Origin: Anaerolineales bacterium
GTDB taxonomy: Bacteria > Chloroflexota > Anaerolineae > 4572-78 > J111
Reading direction: 5' to 3'
DNA length: 64,000 bases
Assembly: GCA_020634935.1 (NCBI GenBank)
Contig: JACKAT010000015.1
Span: 45,833-109,832 of the forward strand
The position numbers and the translations under genes are program-made. Below, piece after piece: positions 25,301 to 33,239 of this stretch. The notes beneath the pieces are model-generated. The model was given only the letters and a program-made list of their open reading frames with translations. It searched no databases and was not told the DNA's origin. The stretch's first letter is position 1, and the number at the start of each line of letters is the position of its first letter.

Positions 25301-26391
25301 GCGGCATTGCCCACGATTTCAATAACTTGTTGGTCCCGATTATTGGCTATGTTGAGTTAAACCTGCCTGAAGTAGCCCCTGATAGTAAACTGTATGCCGA
25401 TTTAACCCAGGTTCGAAAAGCGGCTGACCGCGCTGCCGACCTGACCCGGCAAATTCTGGCCTTTAGCCGTCAACAGGTCTTAGAACTAAGCCTGCTGGAC
25501 CTTAATCTGATTATTGACGAATTCAAGAAAATGCTCCAACGGCTGATCGGCGAAGATATTGAATTACATACCTTTCTGGCGTCGACTCTGCACCTCATCA
25601 AAGCTGATAAAGGACAAATTGAGCAAGTTTTAATGAATTTGGCGATCAACTCCCGCGATGCTATGCCAACCGGGGGTAAACTCACCATCGAGACGACTAA
25701 CGCCTTTTTGGATGAGAACTATGTGGATAAATATGCCAGCGACTTGGCTCCAGGTCCTTATGTCATGGTGGCGGTGAGTGACACGGGGCATGGCATCGAT
25801 GTCAATACGCAAAAGCGTATTTTTGACCCGTTCTTTACCACCAAGCCCAGTGATCAGGGGACCGGATTAGGCTTGGCCACCATTTTTGGGATAGTCAAAC
25901 AGCATCAAGGGCATATTTGGGTTTATAGCGAACCGGGGAACGGCACAACCTTTAAGATATACCTGCCCAAAGCCGAGGATACAGCTCAAACGACTACTCT
26001 GACCGTCACAAATTTTAGCTCGATTTATGGTACGGAGACGGTGCTGGTAGTAGAAGATGAAGACCTGGTGCGCAAGCTTGTGTGCGAAGCTCTTGAGGCG
26101 TGTGGCTATGATGTGCTTGAAGCTCGAAGTCCCGCCAAGGGCCTTGAACTGGCCTCTAGTAAAGCCACGATCCAACTGCTGATAACCGATATCATTATGC
26201 CCGAGATGAACGGCAAAGAATTTTACCAGAAGTTGAGAGCTATCCATTCGACCACTAAAGTCTTATATATGTCAGGGTATACCAATAATGTGATCATCCA
26301 TCATGGTATTTTAGATGAAGGCGCCAATTTTCTTCAAAAACCCTTCACTGTTCATAACCTTACCCAAAAGGTTAGAGAGATTCTGGACTGA
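22360..26391 (+). CDS. Large hybrid sensor histidine kinase (multiple PAS, GAF, kinase, receiver)
   Basis: 1343 residues with no membrane helix. Repeated PAS/PAC units are marked by DITERK-type ends at about residues 128, 252, 392, 708, 831 and 957, and a GAF domain lies between about 400 and 590 (DCDRASLVYPC, GMALYPKGDEPWGFV). The kinase H-box is GRLAGGIAHDFNNLL (His near 985), followed by LINSRDAMPTGG-like N-box and GTGLGLATIFGIV. A C-terminal receiver has VVEDEDLVRK, LLITDIIMPEMNG (Asp near 1277) and FLQKPF. It is cytoplasmic, sensing small ligands, light or redox through PAS. An Hpt-like pseudogene follows. Confidence 0.93.
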   Translation: MSHDSKQKAGETTPYRASEALYQALYEQATDGIFIVDAAGHFIEVNPHGCQMLGYTRDEILSFSIGDLNSAQNPACGLLRLDELQADKPLLRERHLCCKDGRLLPVEISAWMLSDGNFLEIVRDITQHKKTTKALQESQALLAQAEAIARSGTFDWDLLTNTAIWSPGMHRLFEIPVEQFKGDPATVLGVVHPDDVSKLAQALQDIIRDKQAESYIEYRIVPPSGITRHIWVQGTLVQDENDVVTRMIGVCHDITERKQAEEALQKSHEELRVFFSQTIDGCFFMMLDEPVRWGETVDQESVLDYVFARQRITQINEAMLSQYNATREQMLELTPNDFFQHDLAHGRDLWRQLFDAGKIRLESNERKIDGTPMWIEGEYIVLYDLEGRITGHFGIQRDVTERKQMEVERQAHLHFFESMDQINRAMQGTNNLEQMMSDVLDVVLAIFDCDRASLVYPCEPEAVSWRVPMERTRPEYPGARTLGGEIVMDPDAARTFRIVRAANGPVKFGPQFEHPLPPAVAQRFSIQSFIGMALYPKGDEPWGFVLHQCAYPRIWTPQEERLFQEIGRRLSDALTSLLAYRNLRENEHKLAESERIAHVGYWDYDFEQKRMTWSDETYRIFGLQPEKNSIDAVLYEKLVHPEDGPIIERIVKGATRAGRRFRIEYRVIRPNGDIRFVHSQGNLIEDEAGRPRRLFGTKQDITERRQVEDELRASEARFRTFVDHATDAFFLHDSRGVIVDVNHWACESLGYSREELIGMTPYDLDAEIDQTFFDQLRIQLDAGEVVTFASRHRRKDGTVFPVEIRIRAFWQGQDRFGVSLVRDITDRKRAEEALRAGEERYRVLYHDNPSMFFTLNAEGVIIALNDFGASQLGYTMDELEGQSVLKVFYEEDKAAVSQQLQTCLQNPWRIFHWQFRKVRKNGSLMWVEEYVRAVNRPDGGVYVLVVCQDITERKQLEAENEQLTAQFYQAQKMEAIGRLAGGIAHDFNNLLVPIIGYVELNLPEVAPDSKLYADLTQVRKAADRAADLTRQILAFSRQQVLELSLLDLNLIIDEFKKMLQRLIGEDIELHTFLASTLHLIKADKGQIEQVLMNLAINSRDAMPTGGKLTIETTNAFLDENYVDKYASDLAPGPYVMVAVSDTGHGIDVNTQKRIFDPFFTTKPSDQGTGLGLATIFGIVKQHQGHIWVYSEPGNGTTFKIYLPKAEDTAQTTTLTVTNFSSIYGTETVLVVEDEDLVRKLVCEALEACGYDVLEARSPAKGLELASSKATIQLLITDIIMPEMNGKEFYQKLRAIHSTTKVLYMSGYTNNVIIHHGILDEGANFLQKPFTVHNLTQKVREILD

Positions 26392-26441
26392 GGTGGTTAG
26401 CTGTTCAAAAATGTATTTTTACAGGTGGTCTTGCCGGTAGA

Positions 26442-26880
26442 ATGGGTTTACAATTAAACAGATATGTCCTCCAGCCAAACCGTTCTCCCCCAAACTCATC
26501 TAGCGCGCGGCTCATTGCCCAGAAGGATGGCCAAGCCTTACGGCGAGCCGCCCACAAAGTCAAAAGTTCGGTGGGGCCGTTCAGCGCCCCGGCGGCTGAT
26601 GAGGCTGCCTGCCACCTTGAACTGGTGGGCGAACAAGGGCATCTCAGCCAGGCCGAAACTGCCTTCAATCGCCTCGAACAGGCTTTAACTTTACCGTTTG
26701 AGAGCCAAGAACTACAAGATGCCGATTTGCTCCTACTGCAAAAAGATCCGCGACGACCAAAATTGTTGGCAGCAAATTGAAAAGTACATCTCCGAACATT
26801 CCTGGGCTACTTTCAGCCACGGTATCTGTCCCGGCTGTTATGAGCAGTATGTCCAACCTGAATTAGATCCGTTCGGGTAA
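26442..26880 (+). pseudogene. Remnant of an Hpt domain and a CxxC tail from a signalling protein
   Basis: Frame 1 (26442-26780) gives an Hpt-like helix with ALRRAAHKVKSSVGPFSAP and AACHLELVGEQGHLSQAE, including the phospho-His. Another frame (26698-26880) gives ICSYCKKIRDDQNCWQQIEK, ISEHSWATFSHGICPGC, a double-Cys tail commonly found at the end of response regulators and kinases. The two pieces are in different frames and lack other domains, so they are probably debris of a larger hybrid protein. The second piece alone could be a 60-residue protein. Confidence 0.65.
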
Positions 26881-26913
26881 GCGGTTGAGGGGGGGCCATC
26901 CCTGATTTTAACT

Positions 26914-27843
26914 TTATTGACGAGGTAAATCAGTTAGAATGGCTTGCAGCGGGTCATCCAATGGTGCCTCGAATTGAACTGGCTCATTGGTGCGGGGATG
27001 CCGGAAGCTAAGCCGCCAGGCGTGCAGAAAGTGGCGATCAAGCCCCAGCCGGTTACGACGGCGACCATAGACTGTATCGCCCACTACGGGACAACCTAAC
27101 CAGGCCAGATGCACTCGAATCTGATGAGTGCGCCCGGTTTCCAAACCAATTTCTAACAAACTGTAATCGACATAGAACTCAAGCACCTTAAAGTGAGTCC
27201 GGGCCGGTTTACCGTCGGCGCGAGGCGCGAATTTTTGGCGGTGGCGCTGATCACGACCTAGTGGCACGTCGATAACGCCTTCGGGCGCTTCAGGCTGGCC
27301 GTAGACCAATGCCAGATAGATCTTGTCCACCGTCCGCGCCTTGAACTGGCGCTGGAGCTGGCGCAGGGCGTCTGGGGTGCGAGCGATAACAATCAAGCCA
27401 GAGGTGTCTTGGTCGAGACGGTGAACGATGCCGGGCCGGGAGGTCGCTTCGGCTCCGGGCTGGGTCATTTCCGCCAGATCAGGATAGCGGGCCAGCAAGG
27501 CGTTTACTAGAGTGCCGCTGGTATGACCCTGCGCCGGGTGAACAACCAGACCGGCTGGTTTGTTAACCACAATAAGGTCGGCGTCGTCAAACACGATATC
27601 AAGCGGTATATTTTCGGCTGAAGGTATATCAGTGGCTGCGGGAGGTAATTGAAGGGTAATGAGGTCGCCCGGTTGAACAGCGCTGTTCGGTTTAACCGGA
27701 CGGTTGGCAATTAAAACTTTATTTTGCTGAATGAGTTTCTTTAGTTGTGAACGAGATAAATCAGGGAATTCCTGCGCCAGATAATGATCTAGACGCGGGG
27801 CCGACCGATCGGCTTGCAGGTGAATCTCGCGTTCGGCAGGCAT
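26914..27843 (-). CDS. rluD: RluD-family 23S rRNA pseudouridine synthase
   Basis: 309 residues. An N-terminal S4 RNA-binding domain (RLDHYLAQEFPDLSRSQLKKLI in parts; VKPNSAVQPGD) is followed by the RluA/RluD catalytic domain: VNKPAGLVVHPAQGH, GIVHRLDQDTSGL with the catalytic Asp, ARTHFKVLE, TGRTHQIRVHLA and VVGDTVYG. It isomerises uridines in 23S rRNA, classically in helix 69 for RluD; the exact target is inferred. The gene lies 6 nt after a small unknown gene that overlaps lspA, a common bacterial gene order. Confidence 0.93.
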   Translation of the reverse strand: MPAEREIHLQADRSAPRLDHYLAQEFPDLSRSQLKKLIQQNKVLIANRPVKPNSAVQPGDLITLQLPPAATDIPSAENIPLDIVFDDADLIVVNKPAGLVVHPAQGHTSGTLVNALLARYPDLAEMTQPGAEATSRPGIVHRLDQDTSGLIVIARTPDALRQLQRQFKARTVDKIYLALVYGQPEAPEGVIDVPLGRDQRHRQKFAPRADGKPARTHFKVLEFYVDYSLLEIGLETGRTHQIRVHLAWLGCPVVGDTVYGRRRNRLGLDRHFLHAWRLSFRHPRTNEPVQFEAPLDDPLQAILTDLPRQ

Positions 27844-27849
27844 AAGGCG

Positions 27850-28131
27850 TTAGGGCTGTTGCTGTTTGCGAACTTTATCCAGGGCATGCATGGCAATGCT
27901 GGAGCGTGCTCCACCGGATTGCTGGAAAGCCCGCCGGCGTTGCACCAGGCGATGATCGACCAGCAGTTTGACCGGGAACGCCTGGCGATCAACATGCGCT
28001 GTTGATCGCTGGCGAAAACCAAAAACCAGTTGCCGCACCCGTTGGCTGAGATCACCTACTTTTTGACCGTAATCTTTGATTTTATCGAATACTTTTTTAC
28101 GTAATATGGTTGACTTGAGTCGTTTTTTCAT
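27850..28131 (-). CDS. Small basic hypothetical protein between lspA and rluD
   Basis: 93 residues, strongly basic. The ATG overlaps the lspA stop (ATGA), and the stop lies 6 nt before rluD. It begins with an amphipathic Lys-rich region (MKKRLKSTILRKKVFDKI) and ends Lys/Gln-rich. No family recognised. Coupling to both neighbours is the main support; it could still be a chance frame. Confidence 0.55.
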   Translation of the reverse strand: MKKRLKSTILRKKVFDKIKDYGQKVGDLSQRVRQLVFGFRQRSTAHVDRQAFPVKLLVDHRLVQRRRAFQQSGGARSSIAMHALDKVRKQQQP

Positions 28132-28688
28132 AAGCCGTTTCCTTTCGACAAACTAGAGCCGGGGGCGGCTGAGTCCAGATGTTCGTCGGTATTCCAGAGA
28201 TGGTAGGCTAAGATCGTCACTCCTAAGACAATCGAAATGTCGGCGATATTAAAGATTGGCCAGAAACCAATATCCACAAAATCGACGACATATCCCCGAA
28301 TAAGTCTATCCAGCAAATTGCCCATTGCCCCACCTAATTGTAAACCTAAACAGAGTCTGATCCAAACATTCTCTGTAGGCAACTGGTGGTGAAAAGCAAT
28401 AATGCCCGTGATCACGATAAAGGCAATTCCCATGAAGACGGTTCCTAGCTGGGGAAACATGCCAAAAGCGGCCCCCGTATTCGTGATAAACGTCAACTTA
28501 AACAGGCGATCTATGGCCGGATACAGACTCCACGAACTCCACAATGGAATATTTTTTACAACTAAAAATTTAGTGGCTTGATCTAATGCAAAAGTGATCG
28601 CTGCCACGCCAATAATGGTAGGCAATGGCCCACCGGTCTGTGGCAACAATGATGTTGTCGGCTTGCTGATGGGAAGTTCCCCTTTCAT
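28128..28688 (-). CDS. lspA: Lipoprotein signal peptidase (signal peptidase II)
   Basis: About 186 residues from ATG at 28688; a TTG at 28709 is an alternative start. It is an inner-membrane aspartic protease that cleaves prolipoproteins before the lipidated Cys. Four helices are visible, with family motifs FALDQATKFLVV, NTGAAFGMF, LQLGGAMGNLLDRLIRG and VVDFVDIGFWPIFNIADI, which carry the two catalytic Asp residues. The cytoplasmic N-terminal tail of about 25 residues is longer than usual. It supports the many lipoproteins predicted in this window. Confidence 0.94.
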   Translation of the reverse strand: MKGELPISKPTTSLLPQTGGPLPTIIGVAAITFALDQATKFLVVKNIPLWSSWSLYPAIDRLFKLTFITNTGAAFGMFPQLGTVFMGIAFIVITGIIAFHHQLPTENVWIRLCLGLQLGGAMGNLLDRLIRGYVVDFVDIGFWPIFNIADISIVLGVTILAYHLWNTDEHLDSAAPGSSLSKGNGL

Positions 28689-28709
28689 CCCTGACCCATT
28701 GTAACCCAA

Positions 28710-29108
28710 CTAGAATCGAATAACAACCTGCCTTTTATCCTACCCAACCGGAGATTTTACACATATCCTTAAAAATAACAAAGTGGTTACCCAAATAAAG
28801 CGATAATAGATAGGATATATGGATAATGACCCAGTTTGTTAACATCACAACGGGACCAACTACTGATGGTTTGACTCTAAAGAATAGTCATAAAGTCAAG
28901 CTGGACAAAGACTCATGCTTATGATACACTCGTAATTAATAAAAACCTCAGGCTGTAAGATAGGTCTACAAATGGTGGAGAATATTTTTAGATCCAATAT
29001 GATCAGTAGAAAACCAGCCGGTCACCTAAATTCTAAAAGTTTGATTACATGATTTACAATCGTCAATTCAATCAGAAAACTTGAATAACTTAAGAACAAG
29101 AGGCTTCA
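28710..29108. other. Spacer between lspA and the receiver genes, no gene seen
   Basis: About 400 AT-rich bases. TATGATACACT near 28920 could be a -10 region for the rightward receivers, but no matching -35 is clear. No hairpin or RNA gene was found. Confidence 0.4.
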
Positions 29109-29495
29109 ATGAGTCACACAACTCGTATTTTATGTATAGATGATGAACCCGGTGTCGTAGAATTGGTCAGCCTGATTTTGAAAGCACCAGATGTTGAAGT
29201 TGAAGGGTCTAATAGTGGTTCGGCTGCTTTGGAGATTATGCGCCAATCACCACCGGATGTGGTGCTGCTTGATATTATGATGCCTGAAATGGATGGTTGG
29301 GAAGTATATAAGGAAATGCAGGCTGATGACAGCCTCAGGCACATCCCGGTAATTATTGTCACTGCCAGAAATAGTTCATTTGAAGAGATCATTGCCCGTG
29401 AACGGGCTGGGGTGAGCGACTATCTGACCAAACCCTTTCTCCCCAATGATCTCAGAAAAAGCTTGGCTCAGGTGCTGAATGCAGCAAAATCGTAA
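29109..29495 (+). CDS. Stand-alone receiver-domain response regulator 1
   Basis: 128 residues made only of a CheY-like receiver: ILCIDDEPGVVELV, VVLLDIMMPEMDGWEV (phospho-Asp near 55), VPVIIVTARN-type strand 4 with Thr, and DYLTKPFLPND with the switch Lys. There is no output domain, so it acts by protein contact. It is followed 15 nt later by a similar receiver. Confidence 0.9.
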   Translation: MSHTTRILCIDDEPGVVELVSLILKAPDVEVEGSNSGSAALEIMRQSPPDVVLLDIMMPEMDGWEVYKEMQADDSLRHIPVIIVTARNSSFEEIIARERAGVSDYLTKPFLPNDLRKSLAQVLNAAKS

Positions 29496-29509
29496 GGGTG
29501 GGAACATCT

Positions 29510-29899
29510 ATGTCCAAGAAAAAACGCATACTTTGTATTGAAGATGAAGCTGAAATGATCGACTTAACCCGGCTGGTTTTGGAGCGGGAAGGGTTCGAAG
29601 TGCTGGGGGCGGTGGGCGGCTCAGAGGGGTTAGACATTGTCCATCGCGAAAAGCCTGATCTGGTTCTACTTGATCTTATGATGCCCGATATCGATGGCTG
29701 GGAAGTGTATCGCCGCATGAAAGCCAACGGTGACTCAGCCCAAATTCCGGTGATTGTCGTAACGGCCAAAGCCCAGAGTATCGACAAGGTGTTGGGATTA
29801 CAAGTGGCTAAAGTTGATGATTACATCACCAAGCCCTTTGGCCCTCAAGAGCTGCTTGATAGTATCAACCGTATTTTGAACAATAAAAACGCTGTCTAA
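29510..29899 (+). CDS. Stand-alone receiver-domain response regulator 2
   Basis: 129 residues from ATG at 29510, GGGTGGGA upstream; a GTG at 29498 is less likely. It is a receiver only: RILCIEDEAEMIDL, LVLLDLMMPDIDGWEVY, IPVIVVTAKAQSID and DDYITKPFGPQEL. It is close in sequence to the previous gene, probably a tandem duplicate. Partners are unknown; the large hybrid kinase upstream at 22360 and the kinases at 54292 and 56271 are candidates. Confidence 0.9.
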   Translation: MSKKKRILCIEDEAEMIDLTRLVLEREGFEVLGAVGGSEGLDIVHREKPDLVLLDLMMPDIDGWEVYRRMKANGDSAQIPVIVVTAKAQSIDKVLGLQVAKVDDYITKPFGPQELLDSINRILNNKNAV

Positions 29900-29934
29900 C
29901 CCTGCGCCTCACCTCCCCAACCTCTTTTTCAATT

Positions 29935-29962
29935 TTGCCCAAACGTCTGTGTAAATTATAAT
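29935..29962 (+). promoter_or_regulatory. Sigma70 promoter of tRNA-Arg
   Basis: TTGCCC (29935-29940), 16 nt, TATAAT (29957-29962), ending 13 nt before the tRNA. Confidence 0.75.
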
Positions 29963-29975
29963 TACGGATGTTCAC

Positions 29976-30048
29976 GCCCCGGTAGCTCAACGGATAGAGC
30001 AACTGCCTTCTAAGCAGTAGGTTAGAGGTTCGAGTCCTCTCCGGGGTG
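29976..30048 (+). tRNA. tRNA-Arg (anticodon TCT)
   Basis: 73 nt fold as a complete cloverleaf: acceptor GCCCCGG with CCGGGGT, D arm with AGCTCAACGGATAGAGC, anticodon stem ACTGC / GCAGT with loop CTTCTAA, and T arm AGAGG-TTCGAGT-CCTCT. Discriminator base is G. CCA is not encoded. The anticodon TCT reads AGA/AGG. A T-rich stretch follows. Confidence 0.97.
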
Positions 30049-30172
30049 CTTCTTTTTTTCTCAGAATGAGTTAAAATCCTCATAACTATACCTCATTTGA
30101 TCCTATTTCATTTTCTTAACGCGTAGAACAGTTAAACTTCGATATTTTCTCGGCAGTTAACGGAGGGTCTCT

Positions 30173-31045
30173 ATGTTTGGTGATCGATTTACGCAAGCCA
30201 AGATCAAGACAACGGCTACAGAAATTCATCTTACGCATGGCGGCAGCGGGCAACCGCTGCTTTTGTTGCACGGGTATCCTCAGAGTCACGTCATGTGGCA
30301 CCTCGTTGCGCCCCGGCTGGCCGAACATTTTCATGTCATTTGCCCGGATCTACGAGGCTACGGCGACAGCGCCAAACCGGCCACTACCCCCGATCATTCT
30401 TCCTACTCCAAGCGAGCAATGGCCCAAGACATGGTCGAAGTGATGGCTGCGCTCGGCTACGAGCAGTTTTACGCTGCCGGTCACGACCGCGGCGGCCGCG
30501 TGCTGCACCGGATGGCCTTGGATTATCCGCAGCAGGTTGAAAAAGCCTGCGTGATGGATATCGCGCCGACCTACTATATGTTCAAGCATACCGATCAACA
30601 GTTTGCTACAGGGTATTACCATTGGTTCTTCCTGATTCAGCCGGCGGGTTTACCTGAACATCTCATCGGAGCGGACCCGGCCTACTATCTCACCGAAAAG
30701 CTGAGCCGGTGGAGCGGCCCGGACGCCTTTTTTGATCCCAAAGCCGTAAAAGAATATATTCGATGTTTTGAAGACCCGGCGACCATCCACGCGACGTGCG
30801 AGGATTATCGGGCCGCGGCTAGTATTGATTTGGAGCATGATGAAGTGGATATGGCTCAAAAGATAACCTGCCCGCTGTTGGTGCTGTGGGGCGCTCAAGG
30901 TTTTGTTCATCGAACTTACGATGTTCTGGCTACCTGGCGCGAACGCGCAGCCAATGTCCAAGGCCGGGCGTTAAACTGCGGCCACTTTCTCCCTGAAGAG
31001 CAGCCCGATGCCGTTTACGGCGAGTTGATGGATTTTTTGGGATAA
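30173..31045 (+). CDS. Alpha/beta hydrolase, haloacetate dehalogenase-like
   Basis: 290 residues; GGAGGGTCT before the ATG. The fold motifs are LLLLHGYPQSHVMW (oxyanion HG), CPDLRGYGDSAKP and the nucleophile elbow AAGHDRGGRV with Asp as nucleophile, as in fluoroacetate/haloacetate dehalogenases and epoxide hydrolases. Further matching segments are VMDIAPTYYMF, the WFFLIQPAGLPE cap and NCGHFLPEEQP with the catalytic His. It would hydrolyse small halogenated acids or epoxides; substrate is not certain. Confidence 0.88.
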   Translation: MFGDRFTQAKIKTTATEIHLTHGGSGQPLLLLHGYPQSHVMWHLVAPRLAEHFHVICPDLRGYGDSAKPATTPDHSSYSKRAMAQDMVEVMAALGYEQFYAAGHDRGGRVLHRMALDYPQQVEKACVMDIAPTYYMFKHTDQQFATGYYHWFFLIQPAGLPEHLIGADPAYYLTEKLSRWSGPDAFFDPKAVKEYIRCFEDPATIHATCEDYRAAASIDLEHDEVDMAQKITCPLLVLWGAQGFVHRTYDVLATWRERAANVQGRALNCGHFLPEEQPDAVYGELMDFLG

Positions 31046-31071
31046 CTAACCGGTCTGGTTTTTCCACTACC

Positions 31072-31188
31072 TTTGCACTTTAAAGTATTATGGCCAGAAA
31101 CCCGGTTTTTAGCGTTAAAAAGAGGCGCTTTTTGCTTCAAAAGGGTATCCATTAGGCCTCAAAAACAGGGTTTCTAAAAAAGTGCAAA
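31072..31188. repeat. Nested inverted repeat with AGAAACCCGGTTTTT arms
   Basis: Outer arms TTTGCACTTT and AAAGTGCAAA enclose AGAAACCCGGTTTTT and AAAAACAGGGTTTCT, around an inner AAAAAGAGGCGCTTTTT palindrome. It fills the gap between the hydrolase and HD-domain genes. Confidence 0.8.
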
Positions 31189-31229
31189 CATAGTGATTTT
31201 TCCACCGAGACGTGATCATGGAGTGAACA

Positions 31230-31808
31230 ATGAGCCACTTCTTCGCCTATCTGGCTAAAATGAAATTCATCCAGCGCTGGGGCTTGATGCGCAACACCAG
31301 CCCCGAAAATATCCAAGAGCACAGCTTGCAAGTAGCGATGATCGCCCACGGCTTGGCAATCATCAAAAATCGCCGTTTTGACGGCCAAGTCAATCCGGAG
31401 CGAGTGGCCACACTGGCCCTGTTTCACGATGCCAGCGAAGTCATTACCGGCGATCTGGCCACGCCGATCAAAAACTTTAACCCCAAAATTAAAACCGCCT
31501 ACAGTGAGATCGAGATCGTGGCAAAACAGAAATTGTTCGACATGCTGCCCGATGAATTGAAACCAGATTATGAGCCGGTTTTTTTCAAACAAAAGGACGA
31601 TGAGGCGCATTGGCCGCTGATCAAAGCAGCCGATAAAGTTTGCGCTTACCTGAAATGTCTGGAAGAGTTGAAGGTTGGCAATGAAGAGTTTGCCAAAGCG
31701 GCCCGGGCTATCGAAGCGGATATCAATAAACTCGGACTGCCGGAAGTGACCTACTTTATGGAAACCTATGTACCCAGTTTTGCCTTGACGTTAGATGAAT
31801 TGAATTAG
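31230..31808 (+). CDS. HD-domain phosphohydrolase, YfbR-like 5'-deoxynucleotidase
   Basis: 192 residues. The YfbR pattern is complete: RWGLMRNTSPENIQEHSLQVA (split; His 1), LALFHDASEVITGDLATPIK (HD pair and E/D), and a late Asp in IKAADKVCAYLKC. Such enzymes remove phosphate from deoxyribonucleoside 5'-monophosphates using a divalent metal. It stands alone, followed by a repeat. Confidence 0.9.
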   Translation: MSHFFAYLAKMKFIQRWGLMRNTSPENIQEHSLQVAMIAHGLAIIKNRRFDGQVNPERVATLALFHDASEVITGDLATPIKNFNPKIKTAYSEIEIVAKQKLFDMLPDELKPDYEPVFFKQKDDEAHWPLIKAADKVCAYLKCLEELKVGNEEFAKAARAIEADINKLGLPEVTYFMETYVPSFALTLDELN

Positions 31809-31825
31809 TATCTATTCAGCAGATC

Positions 31826-31907
31826 AGGTGACTGGCACTTGATCGCGGTAATTGCCGCGTCGTAGGCCATTCAACGGCCTCGATTTGAACAAAAGTGCCA
31901 GTCACCT
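31826..31907. repeat. Palindromic element, family A copy 2
   Basis: 82 bp with AGGTGACTGGCACTT and AAGTGCCAGTCACCT ends, aligning over its full length with 13356-13437. Flanking TATTCAG / CTGAATA extend the inverted repeat. Confidence 0.9.
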
Positions 31908-31924
31908 GAATAGTTACTTGAATT

Positions 31925-32105
31925 AAAAAAAGCCGGGTCGTGGTATACGCGACCCGGCTCTATTTAAGGATGAGGAGGTGACGCAATCTGTCTAACAAGC
32001 CTGCTTTGATTGCGTCCACTATTTAGACGCAGAGATAATCCGTCTCTTACGTGTCTTTTAGAAAAAATTCACGAATTTTCAGAGTTCAACCAAAAGTAAG
32101 TAAGG
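31925..32105 (-). ncRNA. Possible asd 3'-UTR small RNA with exposed CCUCCU
   Basis: Downstream of asd on its strand lies the hairpin GACGCAATC / GATTGCGTC with a 20-nt loop, then unpaired CACCTCCTCATCC (anti-Shine-Dalgarno-like), then the terminator hairpin with T7. This hairpin, C-rich single strand and terminator layout resembles a 3'-derived small RNA, but it may be plain 3' UTR. Confidence 0.3.
31931..31959 (-). terminator. Intrinsic terminator of the thrC-asd unit
   Basis: The stem AGCCGGGTCG / CGACCCGGCT is followed by TTTTTTT on the minus strand. It lies about 150 nt after the asd stop. Confidence 0.85.
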
Positions 32106-33191
32106 TTAAACAGAAGCCGCTGCTTTTTGGCCGAACACCTCAAGCTGGCCTTGGGCATACATCAACTCCGCATTCAACACCGAGCCGCCAGCCGCCCCCC
32201 GGATAGTGTTGTGAGCCAGGGCGACAAACCGCACATCCAGGACATCGCAGGGCCGCAGCCGGCCTACCGTGGTGGCCATTCCCCGACCGGCATCGCGATC
32301 GAGACGAGGTTGGGGCCGATTGTTTTCAGCGCGGATGACCAGCGGCGGTTGGGGCGCGAAGGGCAAGTTGAGCCGCTGCGGCAGTGGATCCCAGGTTTGC
32401 CACGCTTCCAGAATATCGCCCAGGGAGGGTTTGTTCTTGAAGCTGGCCGAAACCGTCACCATGTGGCCATCGCTGACCGGGACGCGGTTACAATGGGCGC
32501 TGATTCTAATCCCGGCCATCTCTACTTCTCGACCGTTGGAAATCCCCATCATTTTGTTCGGCTCTTGCCCCATTTTAACCTCTTCACTCTCGGCGACAAA
32601 AGGCAAAATGTTATCGATAATATCCAGGCTAGGCACGCCGGGGTAACCCGCCCCGGACACGGCCTGCATCGAGGTGGCGATAACCGCCTCAACCCCAAAA
32701 AGCTTATGCAGCGGCGCCAGGGCCATCGTCATAGGAATTGAGGTACAGTTGGGATTGGTGACGATGAAGCCGCACTTGAAGCCCTGCGCGGTTTGTTGCG
32801 TGGGGAGTAAATCCAGATGTTCCGGGTTTACCTCTGGAATGAGCAGCGGAACATCGCTGTCCATGCGGTGTGCGCCGGCGTTACTGAAAACGCCATAGCC
32901 GGCCGCAGCATACTGCGTTTCCCATTCTCGCGCCGAATTCGTCGGCAAAGCGGAAAAAACCAGATCGCACTCTAAATCCAGCGCCATATCCTGTATGGTC
33001 ATAGCGGCTAAATGGTCAGGCATCGGCTGAGTCAAAATCCAATTGGTGGCTTCACGGTAAGTTTTTCCAGCCGATCGCTCCGACGCGGCCAAAACGGTCA
33101 GGTCAAAATAGGGATGATCAGTTAAAAGTTGGGCAAAGCGCTGCCCGACCGCACCCGTTGCACCTAAGACGCCTACTTTTATTTTGCTCAT
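32106..33191 (-). CDS. asd: Aspartate-semialdehyde dehydrogenase (archaeal/fungal-type)
   Basis: 361 residues. An NADP-binding start KVGVLGATGAVGQRFAQLL (family GxTGxVG), SALPTN, the catalytic Cys in FIVTNPNCTSIPM (near 148) and AVSGAGYPGVPSLD identify the enzyme. HCNRVPVSDGH and VALAHNTIRGAAGGS fit the long class found in archaea, fungi and some bacteria. It reduces aspartyl phosphate to aspartate semialdehyde for Thr, Met and Lys synthesis. It follows thrC by 48 nt on the same strand, forming a threonine-pathway pair. Confidence 0.95.
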   Translation of the reverse strand: MSKIKVGVLGATGAVGQRFAQLLTDHPYFDLTVLAASERSAGKTYREATNWILTQPMPDHLAAMTIQDMALDLECDLVFSALPTNSAREWETQYAAAGYGVFSNAGAHRMDSDVPLLIPEVNPEHLDLLPTQQTAQGFKCGFIVTNPNCTSIPMTMALAPLHKLFGVEAVIATSMQAVSGAGYPGVPSLDIIDNILPFVAESEEVKMGQEPNKMMGISNGREVEMAGIRISAHCNRVPVSDGHMVTVSASFKNKPSLGDILEAWQTWDPLPQRLNLPFAPQPPLVIRAENNRPQPRLDRDAGRGMATTVGRLRPCDVLDVRFVALAHNTIRGAAGGSVLNAELMYAQGQLEVFGQKAAASV

Positions 33192-33239
33192 AAGACTGCC
33201 TCCATGTTTACGTGAATCTAGGTTTTCTTGGTTTACGAA

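Noticed and set aside
23512..25314. 600-codon open frame opposite the large hybrid kinase
   Set aside because: It is the antisense shadow of clear PAS and GAF domains and has no family pattern of its own.
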